This document shows positions 11,991 to 22,155 of a stretch of 64,000 nt of DNA, piece after piece (position 1 is the stretch's first letter; every line of letters starts with the position of its first letter). The notes below the pieces were generated by a model. That model saw only the letters and a program-made list of their open reading frames with translations. It had not been told where the DNA came from and did no database searches. The stretch is from Isoetes taiwanensis (lineage: Eukaryota > Streptophyta > Lycopodiopsida > Isoetales > Isoetaceae): positions 9,313,141 to 9,377,140 of the forward strand of contig JAJEKV010000023.1 of the NCBI GenBank assembly GCA_021234155.1. Direction: 5' to 3'. Both the position numbers and the translations under genes were made by a program.

Positions 11991-13208
11991 ATGTCTACCA
12001 GAGATGAAGTTATAATGAAGGACAAGGAGAGAATTGAGTAGGAGATGGTCACTGATATCTTCCGTCTTCGATCGGACATTGCAGATGTCATTGCCACTCA
12101 GGGGGGCATTTCAGATAGCAACTAACGAAAGCCAGTTGCTACAGCAGGCCCTTCAGAACAGGATCAGCACAATGGAGATCACCTTAACATCAGCAGACGA
12201 TGTGGTTGCCTCTAGGATACAGAAGTTGGAATAGCGTTCCCTTGTTCAAGAGCAAGAGGCACACGAGCTACGAGAAGCTACAATCCAACAGGGGAAAGGA
12301 CTCCATGCCAATGCACATGAGGCCTTGTAAAATTGTGTATCCGAGTTGGAGCGGCAGAAACAATTCTAGCAGGAGCTGAGCTCTCGGCTTCAGAAGGCGG
12401 AGGCAATCTCAGGCACCTCAGCTGCCACCCATACTCAAGCACCCATGCGAAGTCAGTCTAGGCGGGCACCACGACGCCCTACTTCACCATTCCCTCCACG
12501 CCAACAGGACCCTCCTGTTCATGGATACCAGACAGCGCCCGCAAACGTTGATCCACGTGAGCTTAGTAAACGCAGACGGAGAGGTCATAATTTGGTGATC
12601 CGTGGCCTGCCGGAAGAAGAGGGAGAGAATCTCACTCACCGACTCCAGATGCAGATCATCAATCGTATGACATTGCCTAGGCCTGTACACATTGCTCGAG
12701 CCAGCCGTCATGGTGCTCGATGTTCTGCCTACAACCATATTGTCATATTCACAGTAGCAGATATGCAAGTACGGGATGCCATACTGCCCCAGGGCAAGCA
12801 ATTGAAGGGAACATCCTTGTATGTGGACCGAGACCTCACCCCAGCGCAACAAGAGTCCGCAGGCGTGAGCTCACCAAGGTTCGAGGCATCCGCTGTCAAG
12901 GAGGAGCTGTGGGACTAGTTCGAGGCAAGATGCACATTTTCCGCTCACCGAATGTTGCTGCAGACCCTCCGGGCCATTCAGCTGCAGCCCCCACCTCCTC
13001 TGATCATGCTCCTCCACCGTCTGCTCCAGCCCCACGCCCTGCTGCCACTGCCACTACTCCTCGGTCATATGCCACCCCAACTCCTACTGCTTCTCACTTT
13101 GCCCCAACCCCTACTGCTTCTCACTCTGTCCGCATGACTCAGTCTGCTACCGCTTCCCACTCTTCCCCCACAACTCAATCTGCGCATGCCTCTGCTAATT
13201 ACAAATAG
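11991..13208 (+). pseudogene. LINE-A ORF1 (RNA-binding gag-like protein), decayed
   Basis: The frame starts at ATG 11991 (MSTRDEVIMKDKERIE). The first third is rich in Leu, Gln and Glu heptads (LQNRISTMEITLTSADD and on), which suggests a coiled coil. A basic Arg/Pro stretch follows (12445-12540). Next comes an RRM-like block, NLVIRGLPEEEGENLTHRL, and the L1-ORF1p-like YVDRDLTPAQQES near 12820. The C-terminus is Ala/Pro/Ser-rich. In-frame stops occur at 12039, 12232, 12328 and 12367, with frameshifts near 12110 and 12855. It would bind element RNA in cis. Confidence 0.7.
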
Positions 13209-13210
13209 GG

Positions 13211-16200
13211 AAAGTGTCTTCGGGTGGTCTCCTGGAATTGTCGAGGTTATGGCAGAAGGGGGATAGTCTCAACTCTGTTGCTGCAGATATGGATCTCATC
13301 TTCCTCATGGAGACATGGGAGCACGCAGGACACAGGCTACCCGATCTTCTAGGCTATCAACATTTCTCAGCCTTCAATAGCTGCACAGGCAAGAGGGGAC
13401 ATGGAGGGGTTGCCTGTTATTACCGGGAGTCTTTGGCACAGTCGGTCTTCCTGCACAAGATTGACATACACAACCGGTACTTGTGGGTGCAGGTGCAGAA
13501 TTGTAGTGGCCTCTCTTCTTGGCTGCTTGCTACTTTCCACATGCAGAAAGCAACTTTTACCATGCCCACTCAGATGTGGACAGGCTAGCTCCATATGTCG
13601 ATCTATATGATGACATACAGCAACATAGACAGTTGGGTAGTGTGGTACTCCTTGGGGGCTTCAATGCACGGACAGAAGTAGAGCAGCCCATGAGACTTGA
13701 TCCTTTGGCTCAGGATGTGTTACAGCTGCGCCCCGCGGAGGCAGCTTGGCCACGAACATCAGATGATAGTCAGGTCACGCGCTTTGGCAGGCAGTTGCTT
13801 CTACTATATGGTGTCTTTGACTTGGTAATTTGTAATGGCCTGGCACAGTGGCCTTCCTCCTGTAAGTGCACCTGCAGACAAGAGAATCAGGGTGGAGGAT
13901 CTAGTGTGGTGGACTATCTATTAGTCGCTGAGCAGGATGTACATTTGATCAACCACTTTCGGGTAGGCACAGACAGTAGAGATGAGGAGATTGACTCAGA
14001 TCACCTTCCACTCTACCTGCAGTTGGCTTGGCAGGCTGCTAGAACCCCTTCTACGGCAGCTCCTCGTATACCTCACTTGCGATTGGTAAAATGCCCGATC
14101 ACAGGGACTGCAACATTCCCGCGTAATCGGTGGTTTGATGCTGAGTGTAAGGAATCCAAATGGCTCCGTCAGATCACAGATCCTGCAATGCGCCCACATG
14201 CCACCACACAGTATCGTGCTTTCTTGAAGGCAAAGAAATCTCAGTACATTGCACGTCATCAAAGGAAAATGTTTTACATGTTGGAAAGCCATCCTAGAAC
14301 CTTTTGGCGCAAGGTTCTTCGAAAGACAGTCCAGCCTACGGGAACATCACTAACGAGCAGACAGAATGGTCCGACATTAGAAATCACAGAGGATCATGTT
14401 ACCCAGGGTCTGCAGCGTTTGACCAATGGGAAAGCAACAGACCTGGATGGTATGCAGGCATAGTTGCTCAAGTGGGCAGGGGAGCCTATGGTACCAGTCC
14501 TAACCACTATGTTCAACAGAGCACTACAGGAAGGATTCCCCCAGCAGTGGACCACAAGCAGAGTTGTCCCCATTTACAAGGCAGGAGATCCACATAGTCC
14601 AACCAATTACCGAACAATCATGGTCAGTTCGGTGTTTGCCAAACTGCTAGCTGGCATTATTGAGCAACAGTTGACCAGGTGGGCAGAAGCAACAGGTGTG
14701 TGAGCTCTCACACAAGCAGGGTTCAGACCCCGGCATTCAACCATTGATCATATCTTCACATTGAGGACTTTGGTTGAGGATAGCAGAAACCGTCGGTGGG
14801 ACCTGTATTGTTGCTTTGTTGACTTTGCGAAGGCTTTTGACATTGTGCTTCGGGAAACGTTATGGGAAAGATTGCAGCAACTGGAGGTTCCTGTGGATAT
14901 GCAAAATGCAGTATACAGGTTGTGCGAGAGTTGTTCAGGTCAGATGCGGATGATGGGACAGCCATTCACTAGCAGTATTGGGGTCCGCCAGAGATGTCCT
15001 CTTTCCCCAACATTGTTTGGTCTGTACATTGACCAGTTGGAACACTGGCTCATGGACAATGGGGTTGGCGGGACCCAACTTTTGCATCAGGTCATCAGGC
15101 AACTCATCTATGCAGATGATGTTGACCTCTTAGCTCACACTCCAGAGGATATGCAGTCTCACCTAGATGCTCTGGATACATTCAGCCAGGCCACAGACAT
15201 GAACGTCAATCTGGCCAAGACTAAGGTGGTCCTAATCTCATCCTCGCGCCATCCAAGGCCCCCTTCATTCACTTATCGAGGGCAACAAGTGGAGGTGACA
15301 CCCACCTACAAGTATCTGGGAGTGAAGTTTCCTTCTACACTATGCTGGGACACTTCCATAAGATTGCATGTAGCAGCAGGCTGGAAAGCACTTTATGCAA
15401 TGCAGATTAATAACCACAGAGCAGAATTGTATGATTGGGGACATCAGGCACATCTGTTCAGGGTATTGGTAGAGCCCGTTCTTTTGTACGGGGTTGAAGT
15501 CTGGGGCCCAGTGGTGTCCCTTGCTACTTGGAGCGACTTAGAACAGGTGTAGAAGGCCTTCTTAGCATGGGCACTCGGAGTGAAATCCACGGTCCCATAT
15601 CAAATTTTGTTGCAGGAGACAGGTTTCCTGCCACTTCAGCGAGCGGCCCTTGATAGACACATCGTCTATTTTCAGAAGGCGGTAAATATGGATGATGATC
15701 GTCTACCGCACTTGGCTTATACAGTGGCAATGGGACCACAATGACTCAAGAATTGTTGGAAAGATAAAAGAGTGCAGTGGCTAACTAGATGGAATGTTCA
15801 GGAGCACATGTGCATCCGGGTAGAAACATAGGCAGATCGCAACAGCTTGAGATGTTACCTTGATGCTTGTTTCTCCAGCAAGCTTTGGGATTCCAGGGCC
15901 CTGGAGCAAGTCAAAACAGCACATTACAAGCAGCACATAAATCCCACATTAGAACGAGGCCCACATCGCTACCTACGTTCACATCTACCCATGAAAGCGC
16001 AGGCATATCGCCTCCATTCGCACAGGTGCCCACCATCTCCGGATTGAGACAGGTCGATGGATTGGGGAGCCACGTCAGGATAGGGTTTGTCAATGCTGCC
16101 AGACGGGAGCTGTTGAGGATGAGTGTCACACTTTCCAGAGCTGCCCGGCATATGATCAGATTCGGACATGCTATGCTCAGTTGATTAGACTTGATGAGCC

Positions 16201-16303
16201 GCTACACATGATACTGGGCACGACTTCGGTGCGCTCACTCGGATCATACATTCAGGAAGTACTGGACTTGAGGGCTCAGATATGCCCCCAGTCAACCATT
16301 TAA
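13211..16303 (+). pseudogene. LINE-A ORF2 (AP-endonuclease + reverse transcriptase), decayed
   Basis: The order along the protein is: endonuclease motif VVSWNCRGYG (13225); METWEH (13310); GGFNAR (13650), where the family has GDFNAR, so the catalytic Asp is Gly; and SDHLPL (13995). RT motifs follow: VVPIYKAGD (14565), CCFVDFAKAFD (14810), SSIGVRQRCPLSPTLF (14970) and RQLIYADD (15100). The C-terminal knuckle is CQCCQTGAVEDECHTFQSCP in the last frame (near 16090). In-frame stops are at 14461 (TAG), 14701 (TGA), 15550 (TAG), 15742 (TGA) and 15829 (TAG). Frameshifts lie near 13270 and 13520, and the last one near 16040. The element encodes its own nicking and copying enzyme, but this copy cannot make it. 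Confidence 0.85.
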
Positions 16304-16320
16304 TCGTTGTCAACAGTCTT

Positions 16321-16385
16321 ATTGCTGCCACGGTTTTTCCCTCGAAAACCCTTCGGGGCGGGGGTTTTTTAATTCGGGCAGTAAT
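16321..16385 (+). promoter_or_regulatory. LINE-A 3' UTR stem-loop
   Basis: ATTGCTGCC (16321) pairs with GGCAGTAAT (16377-16385), and CAGTC and GACTG just outside extend the stem. The interior holds GGTTTTTCC, TCGAAAACCC, a G-rich run and TTTTTTAA. The same arrangement recurs at 57136-57206, 62641-62706 (minus) and 49175-49260. By analogy with other LINEs it may be the site recognised by the reverse transcriptase. That role is inferred. Confidence 0.7.
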
Positions 16386-16448
16386 GTGACTGCTGCGCTT
16401 TTTGTATTGTACCCATAGGCCGATTGGTCTCCGTGGACGATAAAAACA

Positions 16449-16488
16449 ATTCTATTCTATTCTATTCTATTCTATTCCATAGTAAAAC
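16449..16488 (+). repeat. (TTCTA)n tail of LINE-A
   Basis: About seven TTCTA units follow GATAAAAACAA. The same tail follows the same terminal segment in other copies (59.6 kb plus, 62.55 kb minus), so this pentamer array is the element's 3' tail in place of poly(A). Confidence 0.85.
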
Positions 16489-16914
16489 CATGAATTACGC
16501 CATCTTGATTTGTCAAAGGAAATGACAAATCATAAGCAAATCTAAATTTTGAGACACAAAACCAAAATCAAATTATGCTTACCTACAACTTTACAAATGC
16601 TTAAGGAGATTCTTGTGCATTTCATCCAAGGTTTGCAAATGCAAAGAAATTGGAACATTAGAAGAATCCACAACAGAAGGCACGCCAATTATTCCAGCTT
16701 CAAAAGGCAAAAGAAAGCAGACAGAGACAAGAGCCAGAAGCACCAAAACAGCCGGTGCAGATTGTTCTTTTTTCAGAAGACCATCTTCCCTTAAGCATAC
16801 GCTCTCCCTTTGCAAGGTAGAATCCTGCAAGCGGACAAAACAACACAAAAGAAGGGACGGATCGAACTGCCTGCATCCCATTGGACCGATTTGGCATGCA
16901 TCCCATCGAACTGA
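16489..16914. other. upstream region of the HYPK-like gene
   Basis: No coding feature. It contains a short perfect palindrome at 16505-16531 (TGATTTGTCA, 7-nt spacer, TGACAAATCA). No TATA box can be assigned with confidence. Confidence 0.35.
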
Positions 16915-17054
16915 CAGTGCTCACCATTCACAATGCTTTTCATTGCTTAAAATCTCAGCTCTCATTCCATCTTTCTTCTGAAATCAGTGCTCACCATTCA
17001 CAATGCTTTTCATTGCTTAAAATCTCAGCTCTCATTCCATCTTTCTTCTGAAAT
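16915..17054. repeat. perfect 70-bp tandem duplication upstream of HYPK
   Basis: The 70 bases at 16915-16984 are repeated exactly at 16985-17054. Both copies start CAGTGCTCACCATTCAC and end CTTTCTTCTGAAAT. The duplication lies 160-300 bp before the HYPK start codon and may overlap its promoter or 5' leader. The exact identity suggests a recent event. Confidence 0.95.
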
Positions 17055-17212
17055 CTCTACCTTGTATTTAGTATATACAGGGCATATTCTATTTTCACCC
17101 CCTTCAGCCCTATGGTTTGCCCCGGGGCAACCCAAAAAGAGGGCAAGCCAAAAATTCCACATTTCTGGATGCCGTGATCAACCATTTTGAACCCTAATTC
17201 TTAACGTTGGCT

Positions 17213-18178
17213 ATGGCGGAAGAGGACGTGATAGCCACAGGCGAGTCCTCTGCTAGAGCCCTGGACTCCAAAGATCTGCAGCAGCAATCCAAGGCCCTCG
17301 ATTCCATCACCGACCATGTCGAGGATCGGCAGCTGGATTCCACGCGCGTTCAGCAGGTTGTATTTTTATTTACTCCTCTAATCATATCCCGTGAGAATAC
17401 TGACGAGTTTCAATTTGCAGGCAATGGCCTCAATTGCTGCAACAGCGGAGGCAGACCGCCAAGCCCAGAGAATGAGGTAGGCCCTGAACGACATTTTAGT
17501 AGTTAAAACTGGATAATACTTTTATGTTTCTGCTTTTAGAGAAAAGGAGCTTGCTGCCGTGAAGATAAGCCAGTCTGATGTCGATGTGATGTGCAACGAG
17601 CTAGAGGTATTTTCACCAATTCACAGCAGAATATGCACATGGATAATGATTATATGATTGAGCTGAGAAATGTTTAGCACAATATTGGGATGATCTATTG
17701 TAGTTATGAATCCATGTTCTTTAGGCAAACACTAGAAGAAAAGCATGCTTTTAATAAGGGAGGCAATGGTAGTAGTTTTGTTTCAGATCATCAATGTACA
17801 GTAGTGACAGAATCATCCAGAGCTATTGACTTTTAGAGAACCCCCTGCATAGGTACTATACCTAATCCAGATTCCTCGGGCTACCGGTCATGTAGGAAGC
17901 AGATAAATGATCTCTTACTATTTCCAACACTGGACCGCTCAGTTACGGAATCGTCCAGAGCTATTGACTTTTAGAGAACTGGTCATGTAGGAAGCAGATA
18001 AATGATCTCTTACTATTTCCAACACTGGACTGCTCGGTTACGATAGAACTTTAATGCTGTTTGGTTCTAATGCATCTGTTATTTTATTTTATTTCAGCTC
18101 GATAGAAAAATTGCGGAGCGGACATTAAGAGAGTACAAAGGAGATGCTGTTGCCGCCATTCGTTCTTTCCTTGAATGA
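17213..18178 (+). CDS. HYPK: HYPK-like protein (NatA-associated, UBA-like)
   Basis: Four exons, 17213-17356, 17421-17476, 17540-17606 and 18098-18178, join in phase with GT-AG introns to give 115 residues. The start is the ATG at 17213. The protein reads ALDSITDHVEDRQLDS, then QAMASIAATAEADRQAQRMR, EKELAAVKISQSDVDVM and ERTLREYKGDAVAAIRSFL. This is the layout of Huntingtin-interacting protein K: an acidic or polar N-terminus, a helical linker, and a UBA-like C-terminal domain whose last helix follows R-x-LRE. HYPK binds and tunes the N-terminal acetyltransferase NatA (NAA10/NAA15) at the ribosome and has chaperone activity. That is family knowledge, not shown here. All reading frames are intact, so it is probably functional. 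Identification rests on remembered similarity. Confidence 0.85.
17814..18040. repeat. imperfect tandem duplication inside HYPK intron 3
   Basis: TCCAGAGCTATTGACTTTT occurs near 17816 and 17952. A following block beginning GGTCATGTAGGAAGCAG occurs near 17886 and 17981. The second copy lacks about 45 bp between the two blocks. It lies wholly within the last intron and leaves the splice sites untouched. Confidence 0.85.
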
Positions 18179-21100
18179 AGGAATCGGTATCAACAAGATG
18201 GCATTTACACAAGATTTGGTAAACCAGTGTAAGTAAGTTGGTCAAGTCTGAACCAATGAGCCAATGTTCAAAAGCAATGCCTTCTAGGGAATCAACCTTT
18301 GGGGTAAAGTTTCTTTATGTATTTTCTTGCAAAAATTACCAACACATATGGATCAGATGTTTATGTATTAGCATCATTTCGGTTTGTAAAGATTAATGCT
18401 CTTTGCTGTTAATGATAGGACACTATCATGGCACTTGGTGAGCGCGTCCACAGCAGTGTTGTATATAAAAATAGAGATCAGTAGACTGAATTAGTTAGGG
18501 CCAGGATGGATTAAAAGTATAATCTAAATACAAGCATCTGCTGTGGCTGGCCATGGGAATGGTTGGAAAGATGGCATAATTATTTAACGTGCATCAAGTT
18601 TCCTAAAGACAGCTTGTTATTAGAAAAACAGCCATGGTCAACGAAGTTTGGACATGTGATAAAGTTAGTGATCATAGAAAGGTTGATAAAAGCGTAGTAA
18701 CTTGGAGTGGGTTATCTTCCAACTACAAGCTTCGTCCTGAGATTTATTACACAATTTAAACCTAGAGTGGTGGACAAGCCTGGTATCAATTTAGAAAAAT
18801 TTCTACATGTTACAAACACCAAGAGTGACATTCGCAAATGTTGCTGAAGCCTTGTGGCGATTTGACTTGTAAGAGGAACAGCAGATCAGATTGTTGATGA
18901 GCATAATTTAACTTTACCAAGAGCTCATTCCTGCTTATATATCAGACATCTGCTCTAGGAACATGGGAGTGGTTGATAATGGAGGTCATAGCCCCCTTTC
19001 TACAACCTATGCCCAAGCGGCATGCGTTGCATTTTGTCACATATGGCAAAACAAAGTCTTTTTTAGTCATGCTAGGTTTAAGCTATGCTTATGTTATACC
19101 GGTTTCAAAAGGACTATAACGCAAATATGTTCTTAAATTGGACAGTTGTGTCAGATTTTGTGACAGGATTAATGTGCAGCTAGGTTGACATGAAACAATT
19201 GGCAATGTCGGTGCCACTTGAAATCAACAGGCTCAATGTTGTCTCAACATTCTACCTATGTGTTGCTTATATGGCACCTACATCGTTGTCAAACCATAAA
19301 GAAGCGATCACAATTGGGGAGTCTATATAGGTTAGATGTTACATCAGATTTGACATATCATGACATCGGTATTTGCTAGAGCGTGTATTATTTTTTTGTG
19401 ACCATTGGATCATGGCATATCCCGCGAGATATTCCATGAGAAGCCTTGTTGTTCATTCTTCACAAGTCAAGATGGCGTCAAACTGCCCCATCTTGACCCG
19501 CTTTCTAAGGGGGTATTCAAAAGAAACCAACTCAATGGCTATGTCAGTATTCCAAAAACATGATACAGCACGGGCAATCAAAACAACAGAGCTTTGGGAA
19601 TCGAACGCCAACTAGATTTCAATGCTCTAACAAAGCTCGGGGAATCAAACCCCAACTAGATTCAAATGCTCTTGCCTACAGTTCTTGATCAGGCAAACAT
19701 TATGAATTCAAAGCTAAATTCTTGCATGGTGTGTTGCCAATGCCTTTAATCCCACAAGAAGTACAAATCAAATGATTCAATTTTAACAAATGTTAGATTT
19801 CCAGAAACCCAAAACTCAAATCAGTCAATCAATAATATAATTACCTCTCAGAATCTTTAGCTTTGTGGCCAGCAACAAGCTCTTGGAAGCTCTGACCTTG
19901 GCGTTTATGCTTTCCTCCTGCTTCAACAAATGCAGGGCAAGGGCGGTTCACAGGAATATATCTACAATCTAGATCTATCTTAGCTAAGTAAATCGATAAG
20001 ATACACAAAAAAGAGTTATGAACTGAAAAGGAGCAAGACCTAGAACAGCCCAAGCTTAGTTAGATGCAAGGAAGCAAAACACAAAATCATTTGCCATGAA
20101 TCGACCACTGCAAGGGCTCAAACACTCGATCAATTACTAAAAGAGGACTCAGGATTACTGGAATGGGCATAGCCAAAGAAGAGAAATTCGGATGCACAAG
20201 ACTAGAATGCACCAACTAGAAACCGAAAAACTGAATGAGAAACTCCAAGAAAAGCCCTGGATCTGTCGATGTCTAATAAATGTGATAGCATCTGAACTGA
20301 ACCGCGTAACCTTATGTGAATTGAACCGCATAACCTTATCTGGGTCCATTTGCTCGCTATTCCATGGAGCTGCCGATTTTGGGCCCTCTCCTCACAACCC
20401 TGCTACACCACACACGAGAATACTCTGCTTCCAAGCTTGCAACAAACAGAGCTTTCAAATCGCTTCCGGCAAGCATCCGCTCAACTCAAGCCGACCTGGC
20501 CGACACTTGCATCTGCCAGAATTAGAAGGCCGACCCCTAGACGCCATCTGCAACAGCCCACGCATGCTGCAATCCGACCCTAGACCTTCAAAAAAAAACC
20601 TTATACAGTTTCTATTCACAAACCCAGATCCCACCATCAGCATCATATGTATTTTGCTACGAATACCCCTAAACAATCTTATGTAACATCAATATGGTTT
20701 TTGATAGTAGACATTATAGACTCATTGGCTCATTAATTTTGTTAGCCATCTCGAATCGCCAAATTATAAAATGCTAGAAAATAAAATGAAATGTTTGCAA
20801 ACATCCACAAAGGCTGGGACAAAATTTCAGCTTATGGAACAAGAGGTATGTCCAATCTCTTCTATGGTCCAACATAAGAAATGTTATATTTCTTTCCCAA
20901 ATGTCACTTATTAGACATGAAATCAACAAAAATACTCCCCCATTCTAAGATAGGGAAATGAAGAGCTGTCATCTTCCTACAAATGCTTATAGTTTGCACG
21001 GTTTTCCTCCAAGTATGTTTGATCAAAGTCAAGAGCATTATATGGCATCAGAAGTCTCCAATCTTTGCATGGCCAACATCGCACCATTTTCTATAACCTT

Positions 21101-21584
21101 TTGCTAGCCTCACACTTAAGCAAATGCATGCTGCATAGCAAATGTAGTGTATTTGGCCCAAGAACTCTAAACATACATCTATCCATTCATCTATCCAGTT
21201 GAGTTTCTCCACCAATTTGCACAATTACAGATGTCATTTTAAACATAATGTATCCAGTTTGCTACCATGGTACAAGCACCTTGTCTAGGCTACAACTTCT
21301 TAAATAATTGTCGAGGAAGATAATGTCCATGGTGGCATCAAATTTCCTTTCCCGAAGATGCAAGTGAGCTTTTAGACACACTTGACATGTTCAACTAATG
21401 CTTTGCACCCTACTATTGGCTTATAAATTGCTATCTGTTAAAACTTTAGAATCTTTAGTCTAGTTTTGATATGCTTTTGGATTAGTTTGAAGAATTGTTG
21501 GTATGATTTGGGTCATGCTTTTGGGTAGTAAACAACATTTGATAATAACAATATAAGCGATATGTCATACGTTTATGCTCCATC
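18179..21584. other. unassigned region
   Basis: No complete gene is seen. A minus-strand segment near 19841-19990 reads YIPVNRPCPAFVEAGG, then KHKRQGQSFQELVAGHKAKDSER, and ends at a GTAATT donor. It looks like an exon, but its partners and family were not found. 20350-20600 is more GC-rich and may be the start of that transcript. A tandem duplication lies at 19586-19673. Confidence 0.35.
19586..19673. repeat. tandem duplication, about 44 bp, diverged
   Basis: ACAGAGCTTTGGGAATCGAA and ACAAAGCTCGGGGAATCAAA begin two adjacent units. Both continue CCAACTAGATT(T)CAAATGCTCT with a few substitutions. No function is apparent. Confidence 0.8.
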
Positions 21585-22150
21585 TTCTTCCAAATGGAAG
21601 AGATCTAGAAATTACTCACATGATGAGGCCAAATTCCTTCTTGAGCTTAAAAAGGAAGAGTGGATGATATCAGACATGATAAAATGGAAGACACTATTAC
21701 TAGATGGCAAAAATATGCAAATAAAATGAATAAATATGGTTATACGAACGGGCAAGCAAATGGCCTCTACTTAAATACTAGAACATGATTGGTGAGTATA
21801 AGATCATTCATGATTTCAGCAAGATGCAAGAATACTTTCGATTGAAAAAATCTGAAATTGAAGATTATAAGCTCGATGTTCTTGATGAGGTTATCGAAAG
21901 AATATTTGATGCATTCCAATCAAGCATACCTAAGGTGGAGCCTATGTATATTTTCGACACTTATAGGCCTAATGGTGAATGAAATCATCTCCTCTCCAAC
22001 ATTGGCGAAGAAGTCTCGTCCAAGAACGAAGGGATAGTAATATTAGCTCATTCGAAAAGACAACATTCGAAAACAACAAACAAATTGTTTGAAATGATGG
22101 AAAGTCGTTTTACAAAGACTCTGGAGGTGGAAAAAGAGAAGTTAAAATTA
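21585..22150 (+). pseudogene. MYB/SANT-like DNA-binding protein remnant
   Basis: Translation across two frames gives SRNYSHDEAKFLLELKKEEW, then TRWQKYANKMNKYGYTNGQ, then YKIIHDFSKMQEYFRLKKSE and EVIERIFDAFQSSIPKVEP. The spacing of Trp and hydrophobic residues resembles the MYB/SANT-like domain found in plant trihelix-type and Harbinger-associated proteins. Frameshifts lie near 21690 and 21780, and there is a stop after TYRPNGE (near 21980). The reading continues to about 22150, where a minus-strand LINE tail begins. Which of the two families it came from is not resolved. Confidence 0.45.
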
Positions 22151-22155
22151 CAATG

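Larger units (their letters stand above)
11949..16488 (+). mobile_element. LINE-A, most complete copy (ORF1, ORF2, 3' hairpin, TTCTA tail)
   Basis: A non-LTR retrotransposon about 4.5 kb long. The parts are ORF1 (11991-13208), ORF2 with endonuclease and RT (13211-16303), a 3' UTR stem-loop (16321-16385), a conserved terminal segment (GCCGATTGGTCTCCGTGG near 16420) and a TTCTA repeat tail. There is no RNase H domain. The 5' edge is set only by the loss of LINE-B similarity. No target-site duplication was recognised. Stops and frameshifts in both ORFs make it inactive. Confidence 0.85.

Noticed and set aside
13367-16169. Antisense open frames across the LINE-A copy
   Set aside because: They are shadows of ORF2. 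The sense strand carries the RT and endonuclease motifs.
16915-18040. CRISPR-like array from the repeated units
   Set aside because: The units are simple tandem duplications with two copies and no unique spacers, in a eukaryotic gene.
20455-20686. Overlapping open frames in the GC-richer block at 20.35-20.69 kb
   Set aside because: No domain and no consistent splice to the exon-like segment at 19841-19990. Kept only as a note in the region entry.
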